DNA of 64,000 nucleotides, taken from the NCBI GenBank assembly GCA_965246925.1, contig OZ251994.1, forward strand, positions 3,038,001-3,102,000, in the 5' to 3' direction. The stretch is from JANPPS01 sp965246925. GTDB lineage: Bacteria > Pseudomonadota > Alphaproteobacteria > Acetobacterales > Acetobacteraceae. This document shows positions 43,326 through 51,586 of this stretch, piece after piece (position 1 is the stretch's first letter; each line of letters opens with the position of its first letter). The notes under the pieces are model-generated. The model ran no database searches, was not told the origin of the DNA, and was given only the letters and a program-made list of their open reading frames with translations. The position numbers were made by a program, and so were the translations under genes.

Positions 43326-44404
43326 ACTTCGACGATAACGGGATCTTCCCAGGACATCCAAAATGGTTCATTCCTGATTCAGAGCGTAAGATAATAACTA
43401 GCGCAGCTGTAGTTAACGCAAACGAATTTGTGTTCGCAATGATATTGGACGGGGAGACTTATTCAACGGCAGACGCCTATTCTCGATTTTATCGTTTTAG
43501 AAATGGGCGATGGAGATGTGTTGAGGTGGAGCTGTCGATAATGGATATGCTCGTTACCGAGAGATTGCTGGAGCCGCCTGATGAACTAGTCGTTCTCGGG
43601 AGCGATGGTGAAGTTTGGTTTGTCGGCCCCAATACCCGGCTTGAGCAGATACCTGATCCAAGGTCAAAACGATACAGGGGCGGGACAAATATTCTGCGGC
43701 GTTTCGAAGACACGTTCTTTGCTGCTGGCCTTGGCGGCCAATGCTACCGCGGCCACCAGGGGATTTGGGTTCACGATGACTTAGGTATGCTAGACTTCGC
43801 CCCTACATTCCCGCGCATGCGTCCCGGAGACGTAGGTCAACCCGCTGACATCGCGGATCTCATAACGCTAACAAATGGCGATCAATATGCATGCGGAACC
43901 CTGGCGATCGCAAGGCCAGCTTTGCTATGGCGATCACGGGGTGTAGGCGCTTGGCAGTGGCTGGGCTCCGGCGTTGATGATCCTTATTACGATCAGATGA
44001 GTTTTCGCGGGATGCTCGCGGATGACCAGGGAATGGTCTGGATAACCACAAATAAGGGCGTGCTGTTCAAAGGTAATGCGGCACAAGGGTTTAGGCCCGC
44101 TACCGAGAGAGCCCGATCAGCCACGGACCCATCCGACATCCTTAGACTTAACCAGATCATGTATTATCGCGGCGCTATTATTGCCCAGAGCAACGAAGGG
44201 CCCCATCGCCTGCGAAAAGATGGAGGTTGGGAAGCATTGCCGAAGTTGCCGCCAAAGGAAGGCGAGGTGCGGGCGAGGCCGCAATCGGCTGGCGGGCGAC
44301 TCGAGGCGTATGGGGACGTGCTGTGGTCCATGTCGCGCAACGCGGCGCGCTTCGACGGGCAGACCTGGACTCGGTTTCCGATGCCGTCGATTACGCCGCC
44401 TTAA
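43319..44404 (+). CDS. Candidate immunity protein, beta-propeller-like (diverged copy B)
   Basis: A 361-residue paralogue of the A1 and A2 proteins with many substitutions but the same length and strand motifs (GIFPGHPKWFIPDSE; DGETYSTADAYSRFYRF; GMVWITTNKGVLFKG; FDGQTWTRFPMPS). ATG 43319 lies in the end of effector tail B. Its 5' two-thirds are AT-rich while the last ~150 bp are GC-rich and closer to A1, which looks like a mosaic. It presumably protects from an effector with the B-type tail. Confidence 0.72.
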   Translation: MVDFDDNGIFPGHPKWFIPDSERKIITSAAVVNANEFVFAMILDGETYSTADAYSRFYRFRNGRWRCVEVELSIMDMLVTERLLEPPDELVVLGSDGEVWFVGPNTRLEQIPDPRSKRYRGGTNILRRFEDTFFAAGLGGQCYRGHQGIWVHDDLGMLDFAPTFPRMRPGDVGQPADIADLITLTNGDQYACGTLAIARPALLWRSRGVGAWQWLGSGVDDPYYDQMSFRGMLADDQGMVWITTNKGVLFKGNAAQGFRPATERARSATDPSDILRLNQIMYYRGAIIAQSNEGPHRLRKDGGWEALPKLPPKEGEVRARPQSAGGRLEAYGDVLWSMSRNAARFDGQTWTRFPMPSITPP

Positions 44405-44464
44405 GGCGCGTCCCTCAAGGCTCTAGAGCCTATCCATTTCAGTGCACTACTCATCTAAGTCCAT

Positions 44465-44611
44465 TTTGTAGGATCGTCTACAAACGCGTTTTGAAATCAA
44501 TATGCGATATCGGCTGAGCTGCCGCTTCGCGCCAGTCCCTATCGACCCTTGCCCAGTAAAAACAACGATGTCGGGCGTGCGCTCAGCAAAGCATGGAATT
44601 TCCGATGGTAG
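44465..44611 (+). pseudogene. Detached effector tail A2, frameshifted
   Basis: TTTTGTAGGATCGTCTACAA encodes FCRIVYKR, matching CKIVYKRV of the intact effector. Two bases are then missing near 44490, shifting the frame; the following ~100 bp match the intact tail almost base for base to WNFRW-stop at 44609. The tail is therefore not translatable as such. It overlaps the immunity start as in the other pairs. Confidence 0.8.
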
Positions 44612-45687
44612 AGGAATTTGGGACAACTGTCATTCTGCCCGGCGACCCGAGATGGTTCATTCCCGCGTCGGAGGCGAGGATCATCACCGCTGCGGCAGTG
44701 GTCAACGCAAACGCCTTCGTCCTGGCGATGGTTCTTGACGGAGAAATCTACTCGTCAGCCGAAGCCTATTCTCGCTTCTATCGGTTTGATCACGGAAAAT
44801 GGCTATGCATTGAGGTTGAGACCTCCATCACCGACATGCTGGTGGTCGAGCGGTTGGTCGATCCACCCGACGAACTGGTGGTGCTCGGGGTCGACGGGGA
44901 TGTTCGCTACGTCACTCAAGAGACGCGGTCCGAGTACATTCTGGGACCGGAGACACAGATGGTGGGCACCACCGTTCTCAGGCGGTTTGACGACATCTTC
45001 TACGCGGCGGGCCTCGTTGGCCAATGCTTTCGCGGCTATAATGGCATTTGGCAGCATGACGACGAAGGCATGCTGGACGCGGCGCCCACCTTTCCACGCA
45101 TGCGCCCTGTGGATGTCGGCTGCACGATCGACATCGACGACCTCGTGATGCTCCCCAACGGCGACCAATACGCGTGCGGCAGCCTCGCCACCGCCCGGCC
45201 TGCGCTGTTCTGGCGACCCGGCGGAACAAAAAGATGGCACTGGCTCGGCTCGGGCGTGGATGACCCAGTGTATGACCAAATGGTATTCCGGAGCATGCTC
45301 GTGGACGATGACGGCATGGTGTGGATCACCACCGATCTGGGTGTCCTGTTCAAAGGCACCGCAGCCCGGGGCTTTGGCGTCGCGACCGAGATTGCCTTTT
45401 CCGCAACGCACCCCGGCAGCAAGCTGCGCTTCAGGCAGATCGTCCACTACCAAGGCGCGATCATCGCCCGAAGCAACGAGGGCCCATATCGCCTCCGCCG
45501 GGACGGGGGGTGGGAAGCCCTGCCCAAGATGCCTCCGCGGGAGGGCAGGCCCCGGGCGAAGCCGATAGCGGCCGGCGGCAAGCTGGAGGTGTATGGCGAC
45601 CTGCTGTGGTCCCTATCTGCCAACGCAGGCCGCTTCGATGGACAGACCTGGACCCGGTTTCCAATGCCATCAACCCTGGCGCCGTAA
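44605..45687 (+). CDS. Candidate immunity protein, beta-propeller-like (copy A2)
   Basis: This 360-residue protein differs from copy A1 at five positions only (two Thr to Ile, Arg to Gln, Lys to Arg, Gly to Ser). The frame is fully intact, although its partner effector is reduced to a frameshifted tail, which suggests it is kept for protection. ATG 44605 is in the tail's last codons. Position-for-position base conservation with A1 points to a recent duplication or gene conversion. Confidence 0.72.
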   Translation: MVEEFGTTVILPGDPRWFIPASEARIITAAAVVNANAFVLAMVLDGEIYSSAEAYSRFYRFDHGKWLCIEVETSITDMLVVERLVDPPDELVVLGVDGDVRYVTQETRSEYILGPETQMVGTTVLRRFDDIFYAAGLVGQCFRGYNGIWQHDDEGMLDAAPTFPRMRPVDVGCTIDIDDLVMLPNGDQYACGSLATARPALFWRPGGTKRWHWLGSGVDDPVYDQMVFRSMLVDDDGMVWITTDLGVLFKGTAARGFGVATEIAFSATHPGSKLRFRQIVHYQGAIIARSNEGPYRLRRDGGWEALPKMPPREGRPRAKPIAAGGKLEVYGDLLWSLSANAGRFDGQTWTRFPMPSTLAP

Positions 45688-46080
45688 ATCTCGGGCAGTC
45701 CTGAAAAGGACCCATCGCGTCCGGTAGCGGAAGCGGGCAACGGTTGCCAGGTCCGGCGCCCGGCCGGGACATTATGACGCTGGCCTGTAGCGCCCGCTTC
45801 TCCATGCCGCACGGCGGGAGGACGCCGCCAATGATTGATCTGTTTGGGCTGACCAAAGAGCAAGGGTAATTCGCTTGCATCAATCGAAACCGCCGCCTAG
45901 CCAAGGACATCGAGGCAACCATCAAATCGGCGCAAGCCTTCCTCTACGCCGCCTCCGCTGTTATTCTACTACGCAGACTGGCTTGTTGATGAACCGCTTC
46001 GAGACAGACTTCCAATCAGGCATTTAAAAATTACCATTCCGTGACAACCAGCTGAAAGCGGACCATCAATCGCGTTGCTC
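45688..46080 (+). pseudogene. Second copy of the DUF2169-effector remnant
   Basis: It repeats 41288-41680. The DUF2169-like tail is again visible (PGRDIMTLACSARFSMP). The effector-like part carries an extra TAA after GLTKEQG, so it is more damaged. The shifted frame reads FYYADWLVDEPLRDRLPIRH to a stop near 46044. A strong AGGAGG at 46081-46087 belongs to the following Imm11 gene. Confidence 0.7.
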
Positions 46081-46090
46081 AGGAGGAGCC

Positions 46091-46702
46091 ATGGCTTATC
46101 TCTGTCGTAGTGTAGTAGGTAGTCAGGACACGCCGCTACTTAGGTTCAAGCATGGAGACCTCTCACGAGAGCTGATTGCATATTGGGGTGTCTACGAGAC
46201 CAGAGCATTCACCAGGGACGATGTTCCAGAAGAAGCTATACTCGAGACCAAACACAAGATACTACGAGAGCACTTTCGTATGGGTGGACAACGTCTCTTC
46301 TCAACCGAGGCAAAGGAGCTAATCGAGCTTTTTGAGCCGAATATACATCAATTCTTCCGAGTTGACGTTTCTCGTGGGCGGAGTAAACTACCTATCTTTC
46401 GGAGAGATGGCTCTTTGCTGGATACTCCTTACTATTTACTAAATGCGATGCGTCGATTAGATGCCGTTATTCCAGAAAAATCAAACGTCCGAGTAAGACA
46501 TTACGATAATCAACCGACCTCTATAAACTGGACTGGTTACAGTCTTGATGCAGTTTTGGATAAAAAACTGATTGGAGGACACCACTTGTGGACTGGGGCA
46601 CATCACCTTTACGGCGATCTGTTCTTTTCGGACGAGCTTGGGGAAGCGTATCTTGCAAAAGGTTGGAAAGGTCTCGAGTTAACCCGTCTTGCAGAGGATT
46701 AA
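46091..46702 (+). CDS. Imm11-family (DUF1629, MXAN_0049-like) immunity protein
   Basis: A 203-residue protein. The C-terminal 90 residues carry the Imm11 pattern: YYLLNAMRRLDAVIPEKSNV, DAVLDKKLIGGHHLWTG and DLFFSDELGEAY. Imm11 proteins protect against toxins in polymorphic toxin and T6SS loci. ATG 46091 has AGGAGG at close spacing. The gene is clearly AT-richer than the flanking PQQ clusters, suggesting separate origin. The toxin it answered to may be the remnant just upstream. Confidence 0.85.
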   Translation: MAYLCRSVVGSQDTPLLRFKHGDLSRELIAYWGVYETRAFTRDDVPEEAILETKHKILREHFRMGGQRLFSTEAKELIELFEPNIHQFFRVDVSRGRSKLPIFRRDGSLLDTPYYLLNAMRRLDAVIPEKSNVRVRHYDNQPTSINWTGYSLDAVLDKKLIGGHHLWTGAHHLYGDLFFSDELGEAYLAKGWKGLELTRLAED

Positions 46703-46803
46703 TGTAAATATAAAGACTCCGCTCCGGTTTGAGGATCAGCGGGTGCTGCTTTCAATTGTGTCTTGATACTTGAGTTACCGCGCTATCCGTGGCATTAAGG
46801 CTT

Positions 46804-47344
46804 ATGGCGTACTTGTGTGAAATCCTAACGACTCGAGACTTTCCAATATTTGAGTTTGCCAAGGGTGCCAGAGTGTGCAAGGCTTAAGTCTCGTCACAAA
46901 GTCATACGAGAATGTTTTTATATGAGCGGACGTCGGATTTTCTCTTCTGAAGTTCGGGACCTGTTTGAGTCTTTTGAACCCGGTCTACATCAATTCTTTT
47001 CTATAAAGATTTGCCAAAGTCGCCGAAAGGTTCCGCTTCTTAATAGAGATGGATCGATAGTTGAGAAGCCTTTCTATCTTCTTAATGCTACGCAAAGACT
47101 TGATGCTGTAGTCATCGAAAAATCGAATGTACGTGTTTATCGTTACCACAATCTACCAGATCTGGTGCAACAGATCGGTTCGAATACCGAAATCGTCCTA
47201 AACAAATCCATCATTGGGTCACATCATCTTTGGACGGGCGCGCGCCACATGAACGGCGAACTGTTTTTTTCTGATGTGCTCGGGCACGCATTCAATGCTC
47301 GCGGTTGGCCAGGCGTGAAGTTAACTCACCTAAGAGAGGAGTAA
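46804..47344 (+). pseudogene. Second Imm11-family gene, frameshifted near its start
   Basis: ATG 46804 encodes MAYLCEILTTRDFPIFEF, matching the start of the upstream Imm11 protein (MAYLC), but reaches a stop near 46887. The main frame (46850-47344, 164 residues) carries SRHKVIRECFYMSGRRIFSS, YLLNATQRLDAVVIEKSNVR, LNKSIIGSHHLWTG and ELFFSDVLGHAF. Compared with its neighbour about 20 residues are missing where the frames switch. A TTG start at 46850 might still give an N-terminally altered protein, so its state is uncertain. Confidence 0.7.
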
Positions 47345-47432
47345 GCTGAAATACTCGCGAACAAACCTCCGCGCGAAGAATATCACTCCACTCACATCCT
47401 GCATTGGGCTTGGTCCTTTAAGGAGTACTAAC

Positions 47433-48206
47433 GTGAAACTTAGCAACCCTGAACGCCCATCCCTGATCTTGCTGCTAGAACTGCCTTGGAAGCTTAACTC
47501 GCAAAGGTTGGCAGCAACACTTCGCCACCGTTTTCCCGGTATAATGCAAGATCTTTATATACCAGGCGATCTTGGTACACTGTTTCAATATGACGGCCAG
47601 TCCGTCGCCGTACTGACCATAGACGCCCCAGCGCCGATCGACCTGCAGGTCATCGCCGCCCGCTCCGCCCAATGGCCCGACGCTGCGGCCGCCTGTGCGC
47701 GCCAGGCTGCGCATATTATCGTCAGGCCATTCGGCGAAGGCACGGACACTCTCGCCATGGCCCGCGCCATCACCGCCGTTGCCGGGGCGATCGCCGCGGA
47801 GTGCCCGCATGTCCTAGGCGCCCTCTGGGACGGCATCGTGCTCAACTCCGCCCAGTGGTGGCAGCACATGAGCCCCAAGGCCTATGCGCCCTATCCTGAT
47901 TTCCCGGCGCTGCTGTGGATGACGCTGCACCTGCGGCGGGATCAGCGGCCCGGCTTCATTCGCTACATCAGCGAAGGCCTCGTGCGCTTCACCATGCAGG
48001 AATTGATGATCAGCGGCCCGGCCGAGAACCGCGACGCCATCATGGACAAGACCATCAACCTCGGCATCTACCTCATGCAAAACGGCCCCGTCATCGCCGA
48101 CGGCGCCACCGTCGGCCAGTCCGAATCAGAGCGCATCACCATCCACCATGGCACCGAGCCCGGCTTCGGCGACGTCGTATTCCTGAAGGGCTCTATCGGC
48201 TCATAG
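47433..48206 (+). CDS. DUF4261 family protein
   Basis: A 257-residue cytoplasmic protein matching DUF4261 in shape: a leading SLILLLELPWKLNSQRLAATL, a middle IIVRPFGEGTDTLAMARAI, HVLGALWDGIVLNSAQWW and an end with GPVIADGATVGQSESERI then GDVVFLKG. Members often lie beside T6SS or immunity genes; the role is unknown. GTG 47433 follows AAGGAG. GC content rises again within the gene, marking the right edge of the AT-rich part. Confidence 0.7.
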   Translation: MKLSNPERPSLILLLELPWKLNSQRLAATLRHRFPGIMQDLYIPGDLGTLFQYDGQSVAVLTIDAPAPIDLQVIAARSAQWPDAAAACARQAAHIIVRPFGEGTDTLAMARAITAVAGAIAAECPHVLGALWDGIVLNSAQWWQHMSPKAYAPYPDFPALLWMTLHLRRDQRPGFIRYISEGLVRFTMQELMISGPAENRDAIMDKTINLGIYLMQNGPVIADGATVGQSESERITIHHGTEPGFGDVVFLKGSIGS

Positions 48207-48288
48207 GATTGAGCGTCAGCAACCGGTCCGCGTGCCCCTTGCCACCTCCCCACCCCCAAGGTCAGGATGCCCCATAAGGGAAAAATCC

Positions 48289-49230
48289 ATGAACCACCGC
48301 CGCCGCGCCCTCCTCGCCACCCCCCTCCTAGCGCTCTCTCCCAAAGCACAAGCCGCCCCCCAAATCCGCGTCGGCACCCTCCGCTTCGGCAGCGTCGGCT
48401 GGGAGCTGGACGTCATGCGCACCCACGATCTCTGCCCCGTCCCCATCGAGCCGGTCGAGTTCGCCGCCGGGCAGGCGACGCAGGTCGCGTTGCAGGGCGG
48501 GCGCGTCGATGTCACCGTCCAGGACTGGCTCTGGGTCTCGCGCCAGCGCGCCACAGGCGCGGATTGGACTATGGCGCCCACCTCCGGCGCCCTCGGTGCC
48601 GTCATCGTGCCTGCCGGGTCCGAAATCGCCAATCTCGGCCAACTCCGCAACAAGCGTCTGGGCGTCGCCGGGTCACCGCTGGACAAGAGCTGGCTCATCC
48701 TCCGCGCCTACGCCGCCCCCACGCTCGACCTCGATCAGGCCACCGCCAAATCCTTCGGCCCGCCCCCGCTTCTGATGGAGCAGCTGCGCGCCGGGCGCCT
48801 CGACGCCATGCTCACCTACTGGCCCTTCGCCGCCCGGGCGGAGGCCGCCGGCATGCGCCGCCTGATCGCCATGGAGGACGCCGTCACCGGCCTCGGCATC
48901 CAGCCCGGCGTCCCTTTCGTCGGCTGGGTGTTCTCCGCCGCCTTCGCCGCGCAACAGCCGGACGCCATGCGCCAGTTCATCGCCGCCTCCGCCGAGGCCC
49001 GCCGCATCCTCGCCACCTCGGACCCCGAATGGGACCGCATCGCCCCGCTCACCGGCGCCGCCAGCCCGGACGAGCTGACCCGGCTCCGCGACTGGTATCG
49101 CCGCGGCGCGCCCCAAGCCTGGAACCTGCCCGGCGCCGCCGCCCTCTATGACGTGCTGGCCGGGATCGGCGGCCCGGCGCTGGTCGGCCCGGCGGATCAC
49201 CTATCGCCGGGCACGTTCTACGCGGCTTAG
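48289..49230 (+). CDS. NitT/TauT-type ABC substrate-binding protein
   Basis: A 313-residue exported protein with an Arg-rich, Tat-like signal (MNHRRRALLATPLLALSPKA). The mature part has RVGTLRFGSVGWELDVMR, EFAAGQATQVALQGGRVDV and DAMLTYWPFAARAEAAG, typical of binding proteins for sulfonates, nitrate or thiamine precursors. Start 48289 follows AAGGGA. It opens a three-gene importer and is often seen next to methanol or alcohol oxidation genes in alphaproteobacteria. The ligand is unknown. Confidence 0.82.
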   Translation: MNHRRRALLATPLLALSPKAQAAPQIRVGTLRFGSVGWELDVMRTHDLCPVPIEPVEFAAGQATQVALQGGRVDVTVQDWLWVSRQRATGADWTMAPTSGALGAVIVPAGSEIANLGQLRNKRLGVAGSPLDKSWLILRAYAAPTLDLDQATAKSFGPPPLLMEQLRAGRLDAMLTYWPFAARAEAAGMRRLIAMEDAVTGLGIQPGVPFVGWVFSAAFAAQQPDAMRQFIAASAEARRILATSDPEWDRIAPLTGAASPDELTRLRDWYRRGAPQAWNLPGAAALYDVLAGIGGPALVGPADHLSPGTFYAA

Positions 49231-49235
49231 CCCGG

Positions 49236-49961
49236 TTGCGCGCCGCCCCGGCCCTGGTCCTGCTCGCCGCCTGGGAGGCCGCCGCCCGCGCCATCGGCTC
49301 CCGCCTGTTCCCGCCCGCCAGCACCGTGATCGCGGCACTGTGGCACGAAACGATGGCCGGCACGCTGCCGCATCAGATGGGCGTAACCCTGCTCCGCGTC
49401 GCCGCCGCCTTCGCCATCTCCATGCTGCTCGGCAGCGCGCTCGGCATCCTCATGGGCCGCTTGCCCGCCGCCAACCGCGCATTGGACACGCTGGTCACCG
49501 GCCTGCTGAACCTCCCCGCCCTGGTCGGCATCGTGCTGATCTACGTCTGGTTCGGCCTCAGCGAATGGACCGCCATCGCCGCGGTGGCACTCAACAAGCT
49601 GCCCAGCACTGCCACCACCCTGCGCGAAGGCGCCCGCGCGCTGGACCCCGCCCTGGCGGACATGGCACGCAGCTTTCGCATGACCCGCGCCGCCACCATG
49701 CGCCACGTCATGCTGCCGCAGCTCTACCCCTATCTGTTCGCCGCCGCCCGCTCGGGCCTGGCGCTGATCTGGAAGATCGTGCTGGTCGCCGAACTCCTGG
49801 GCCGCAACGACGGCGTCGGCTTCCAGATCCAGGTGTATTTCCAGCTGTTCGACGTGACCGGAATCCTCGCCTACACCCTCGCCTTCATCGTCGTGGTCCA
49901 GGTGATCGAGTGGGGAGTACTGCAGCCGCTCGAGCGCCGGGCGTCGGTCTGGCGATGCTGA
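49236..49961 (+). CDS. NitT/TauT-type ABC permease
   Basis: A 241-residue inner-membrane permease of the SsuC/TauC type. The cytoplasmic EAA loop is visible (EGARALDPALADMARSFRMT), with RHVMLPQLYPYLFAAARSGL after it. Five to six helices are predicted. TTG 49236 starts 6 bp after the binding-protein stop; the end overlaps the ATPase by 7 bp. Confidence 0.83.
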   Translation: MRAAPALVLLAAWEAAARAIGSRLFPPASTVIAALWHETMAGTLPHQMGVTLLRVAAAFAISMLLGSALGILMGRLPAANRALDTLVTGLLNLPALVGIVLIYVWFGLSEWTAIAAVALNKLPSTATTLREGARALDPALADMARSFRMTRAATMRHVMLPQLYPYLFAAARSGLALIWKIVLVAELLGRNDGVGFQIQVYFQLFDVTGILAYTLAFIVVVQVIEWGVLQPLERRASVWRC

Positions 49962-50626
49962 GCGTCGACATCGACCGCAAATCCGTGCCCGGCCCCCGCA
50001 CGGTGCTGGAAGGCCTGCGCTTCGGCGTCGGCCCGGCCGAGATCGTGGCCCTCGTCGGCCCGTCCGGCTGCGGCAAGACCACCCTGCTGCGTATCATCGG
50101 CGGCCTCGACACCCAGTACGAAGGCACCATCCGCTTCGCCGGCCCGGCGCCCCGCATCGGCACCGTCTTTCAGGAGCCGCGCTTGCTCCCCTGGCGCACG
50201 GTCCGGCACAACATCGCCCTCGTCCACCCCGAACCCGCGATCGCCGCCCGCGTGCTGGACCGCCTCGGCCTTGCGCCGTACGCAGACCTCTATCCCCCGG
50301 CCCTCTCCCTGGGCATGGCCCGCCGCGCCGCCATCGCCCGCGCCTTCGCCATCGAACCCGGCCTGTTGCTGCTGGACGAACCCTTCGTCTCGCTCGATCA
50401 CGAACGGGCCGAACAAGCGCGCGCCGTGCTGCTGGACGCCTGGCAGGACACACGCTGCGCCGCCATCCTCGTCACGCACGATTTGATCGAGGCCGCCTCG
50501 CTCGCCGACCGCATCCTCCTTCTCTCCACCAGCCCCACGAGCGTGGTACGCGAAGTCATCATCCCACGACCCAGCCGCCGCCGCGGCCTCGTAGAAGCCG
50601 CCCGCGTCGCCGCCGCCTCCTTGTGA
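49955..50626 (+). CDS. NitT/TauT-type ABC ATPase
   Basis: A 223-residue ATPase with Walker A LVGPSGCGKTTLLRII, FQEPRLLPWRTV, signature-like LSLGMARRAAIARAF and LLLLDEPFVSLDHE. The signature has LSLGM in place of LSGGQ, as in many members of the SsuB/TauB group. It completes the importer. The open frame further upstream at 49148 is antisense-like in composition and excluded. Confidence 0.85.
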   Translation: MLSVDIDRKSVPGPRTVLEGLRFGVGPAEIVALVGPSGCGKTTLLRIIGGLDTQYEGTIRFAGPAPRIGTVFQEPRLLPWRTVRHNIALVHPEPAIAARVLDRLGLAPYADLYPPALSLGMARRAAIARAFAIEPGLLLLDEPFVSLDHERAEQARAVLLDAWQDTRCAAILVTHDLIEAASLADRILLLSTSPTSVVREVIIPRPSRRRGLVEAARVAAASL

Positions 50627-50641
50627 TCAGATGCCCGGCGA

Positions 50642-51004
50642 CTACTTCAGCGTCCCCAGATACGCGATGACATTAGCCCGCTCCTCATCCTTCTTCAGCC
50701 CGATGAATATCATCTTCGTCCCCGGCACCACCGCCCGCGGATCGGCCAGATAATGGTCGAGCGTCGGCGCATCCCACGTCACGTCATACGCCTTGAACGG
50801 CTCGGAATAATTGAAATTGCCGATACTGTGCGACGGCCGCCCCACCACGTCATACAGGCTGGGCCCGATCTTGTTCTCACCATCCTTCACCGAATGGCAG
50901 GGCGCGCATTTCGCGAACGCCACCTTCCCAGCCGCCGCATCGCCCTCGTCGGCCCAGGCCGGGGTGCCTATGACGGCGAGTGCCAGTGCAATCAGTGCGC
51001 GCAT
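50642..51004 (-). CDS. Periplasmic class I cytochrome c
   Basis: A 120-residue exported protein with signal ALIALALAVIGTPAWA, a single haem site CAPCH near residue 33 and the sixth ligand Met in PGTKMIFIGLK near 97. It matches cytochrome c2-like electron carriers. In this context it is a good candidate electron acceptor in alcohol oxidation. GGAGGAACG precedes ATG 51004. It is transcribed against the ABC genes. Confidence 0.88.
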   Translation of the reverse strand: MRALIALALAVIGTPAWADEGDAAAGKVAFAKCAPCHSVKDGENKIGPSLYDVVGRPSHSIGNFNYSEPFKAYDVTWDAPTLDHYLADPRAVVPGTKMIFIGLKKDEERANVIAYLGTLK

Positions 51005-51250
51005 CGTTCCTCCACTCTCTTGTTGACCCGAGTATGGAGACTATCACCGCTTTGTCGATGCCGGACCTGCACGGCACGCGCTTCCCCTGGGCTGGGATGC
51101 AACCCTCCGCGCCCACCAAGTCCGGGCGCAGGTCAAAGCCAGTAGCCGGGTTCAGTCGCAGGCTGGTGCAACGGCGCCGATACCCGGGCAAAGGGCCTTT
51201 TCAGGATAACCTATTCACCGTAGCCTTCATCACGATAACGGGAGGAAACG

Positions 51251-51586
51251 ATGCGCTACGCCACACTCGCGCTGCTTGCAATGGCCGCGCCCGCGCACGC
51301 CCAGGACCGGCTGGCGTTCTGGAACCTCACCACCTCGACCCTCACCGCCCTCAGCCTCGCCCCACCGGGCACCACCGATTTCGGCCCCAACCAATGCGCC
51401 AACGACAAGGACGGCGCGGTCGAGCATGACGAGCGCCTGAAACTCACCGGCGTCACGCCGGGCCGCTATGACGTGCAGCTCACCACCAAGCAGGGCCGCA
51501 TCTGCCTCGTGCACGGCGTGGAACTCAAGCCCGGCGGCAAATACGCGTTCTCATTGGCGGATAGCGACCTCACCGAATGCCACTAA
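51251..51586 (+). CDS. Small exported protein beside the TonB receptor
   Basis: A 111-residue periplasmic protein with signal MRYATLALLAMAAPAHA. The mature part has WNLTTSTLTALSLAPPG, NDKDGAVEHDERLKLTGVTPG and a Cys pair (about 50 and 82, plus Cys110). Strand-rich layout suggests a small beta-sandwich. GGAGG is 5 nt before ATG. It overlaps the TonB-receptor gene by 10 bp, so a shared role in uptake is likely. I know no name for the family. Confidence 0.7.
   Translation: MRYATLALLAMAAPAHAQDRLAFWNLTTSTLTALSLAPPGTTDFGPNQCANDKDGAVEHDERLKLTGVTPGRYDVQLTTKQGRICLVHGVELKPGGKYAFSLADSDLTECH

Larger units (their letters stand above)
44504..46096 (+). repeat. Long direct repeat, copy 2
   Basis: Second copy of the segment at 40104-41693, with the same order of tail, immunity gene, DUF2169/effector remnant and Imm11 start. 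Here the Imm11 gene continues intact. Base differences are few and spread along the length; small insertions lie near 45690 and 46022. Confidence 0.93.

Noticed and set aside
37735..48206. Prophage or a full T6SS structural cluster
   Set aside because: No phage structural, integrase, tss or vgrG/hcp genes were found; only adaptor, effector, immunity and IS genes are present.
48267..49151. 294-codon frame overlapping the binding-protein gene
   Set aside because: Arg/Pro-rich sequence without motifs, in another frame of a clear periplasmic binding protein.
49148..49954. Long N-terminal extension of the ABC ATPase
   Set aside because: The upstream part is an alternate frame of the permease gene; the ATPase starts at ATG 49955.
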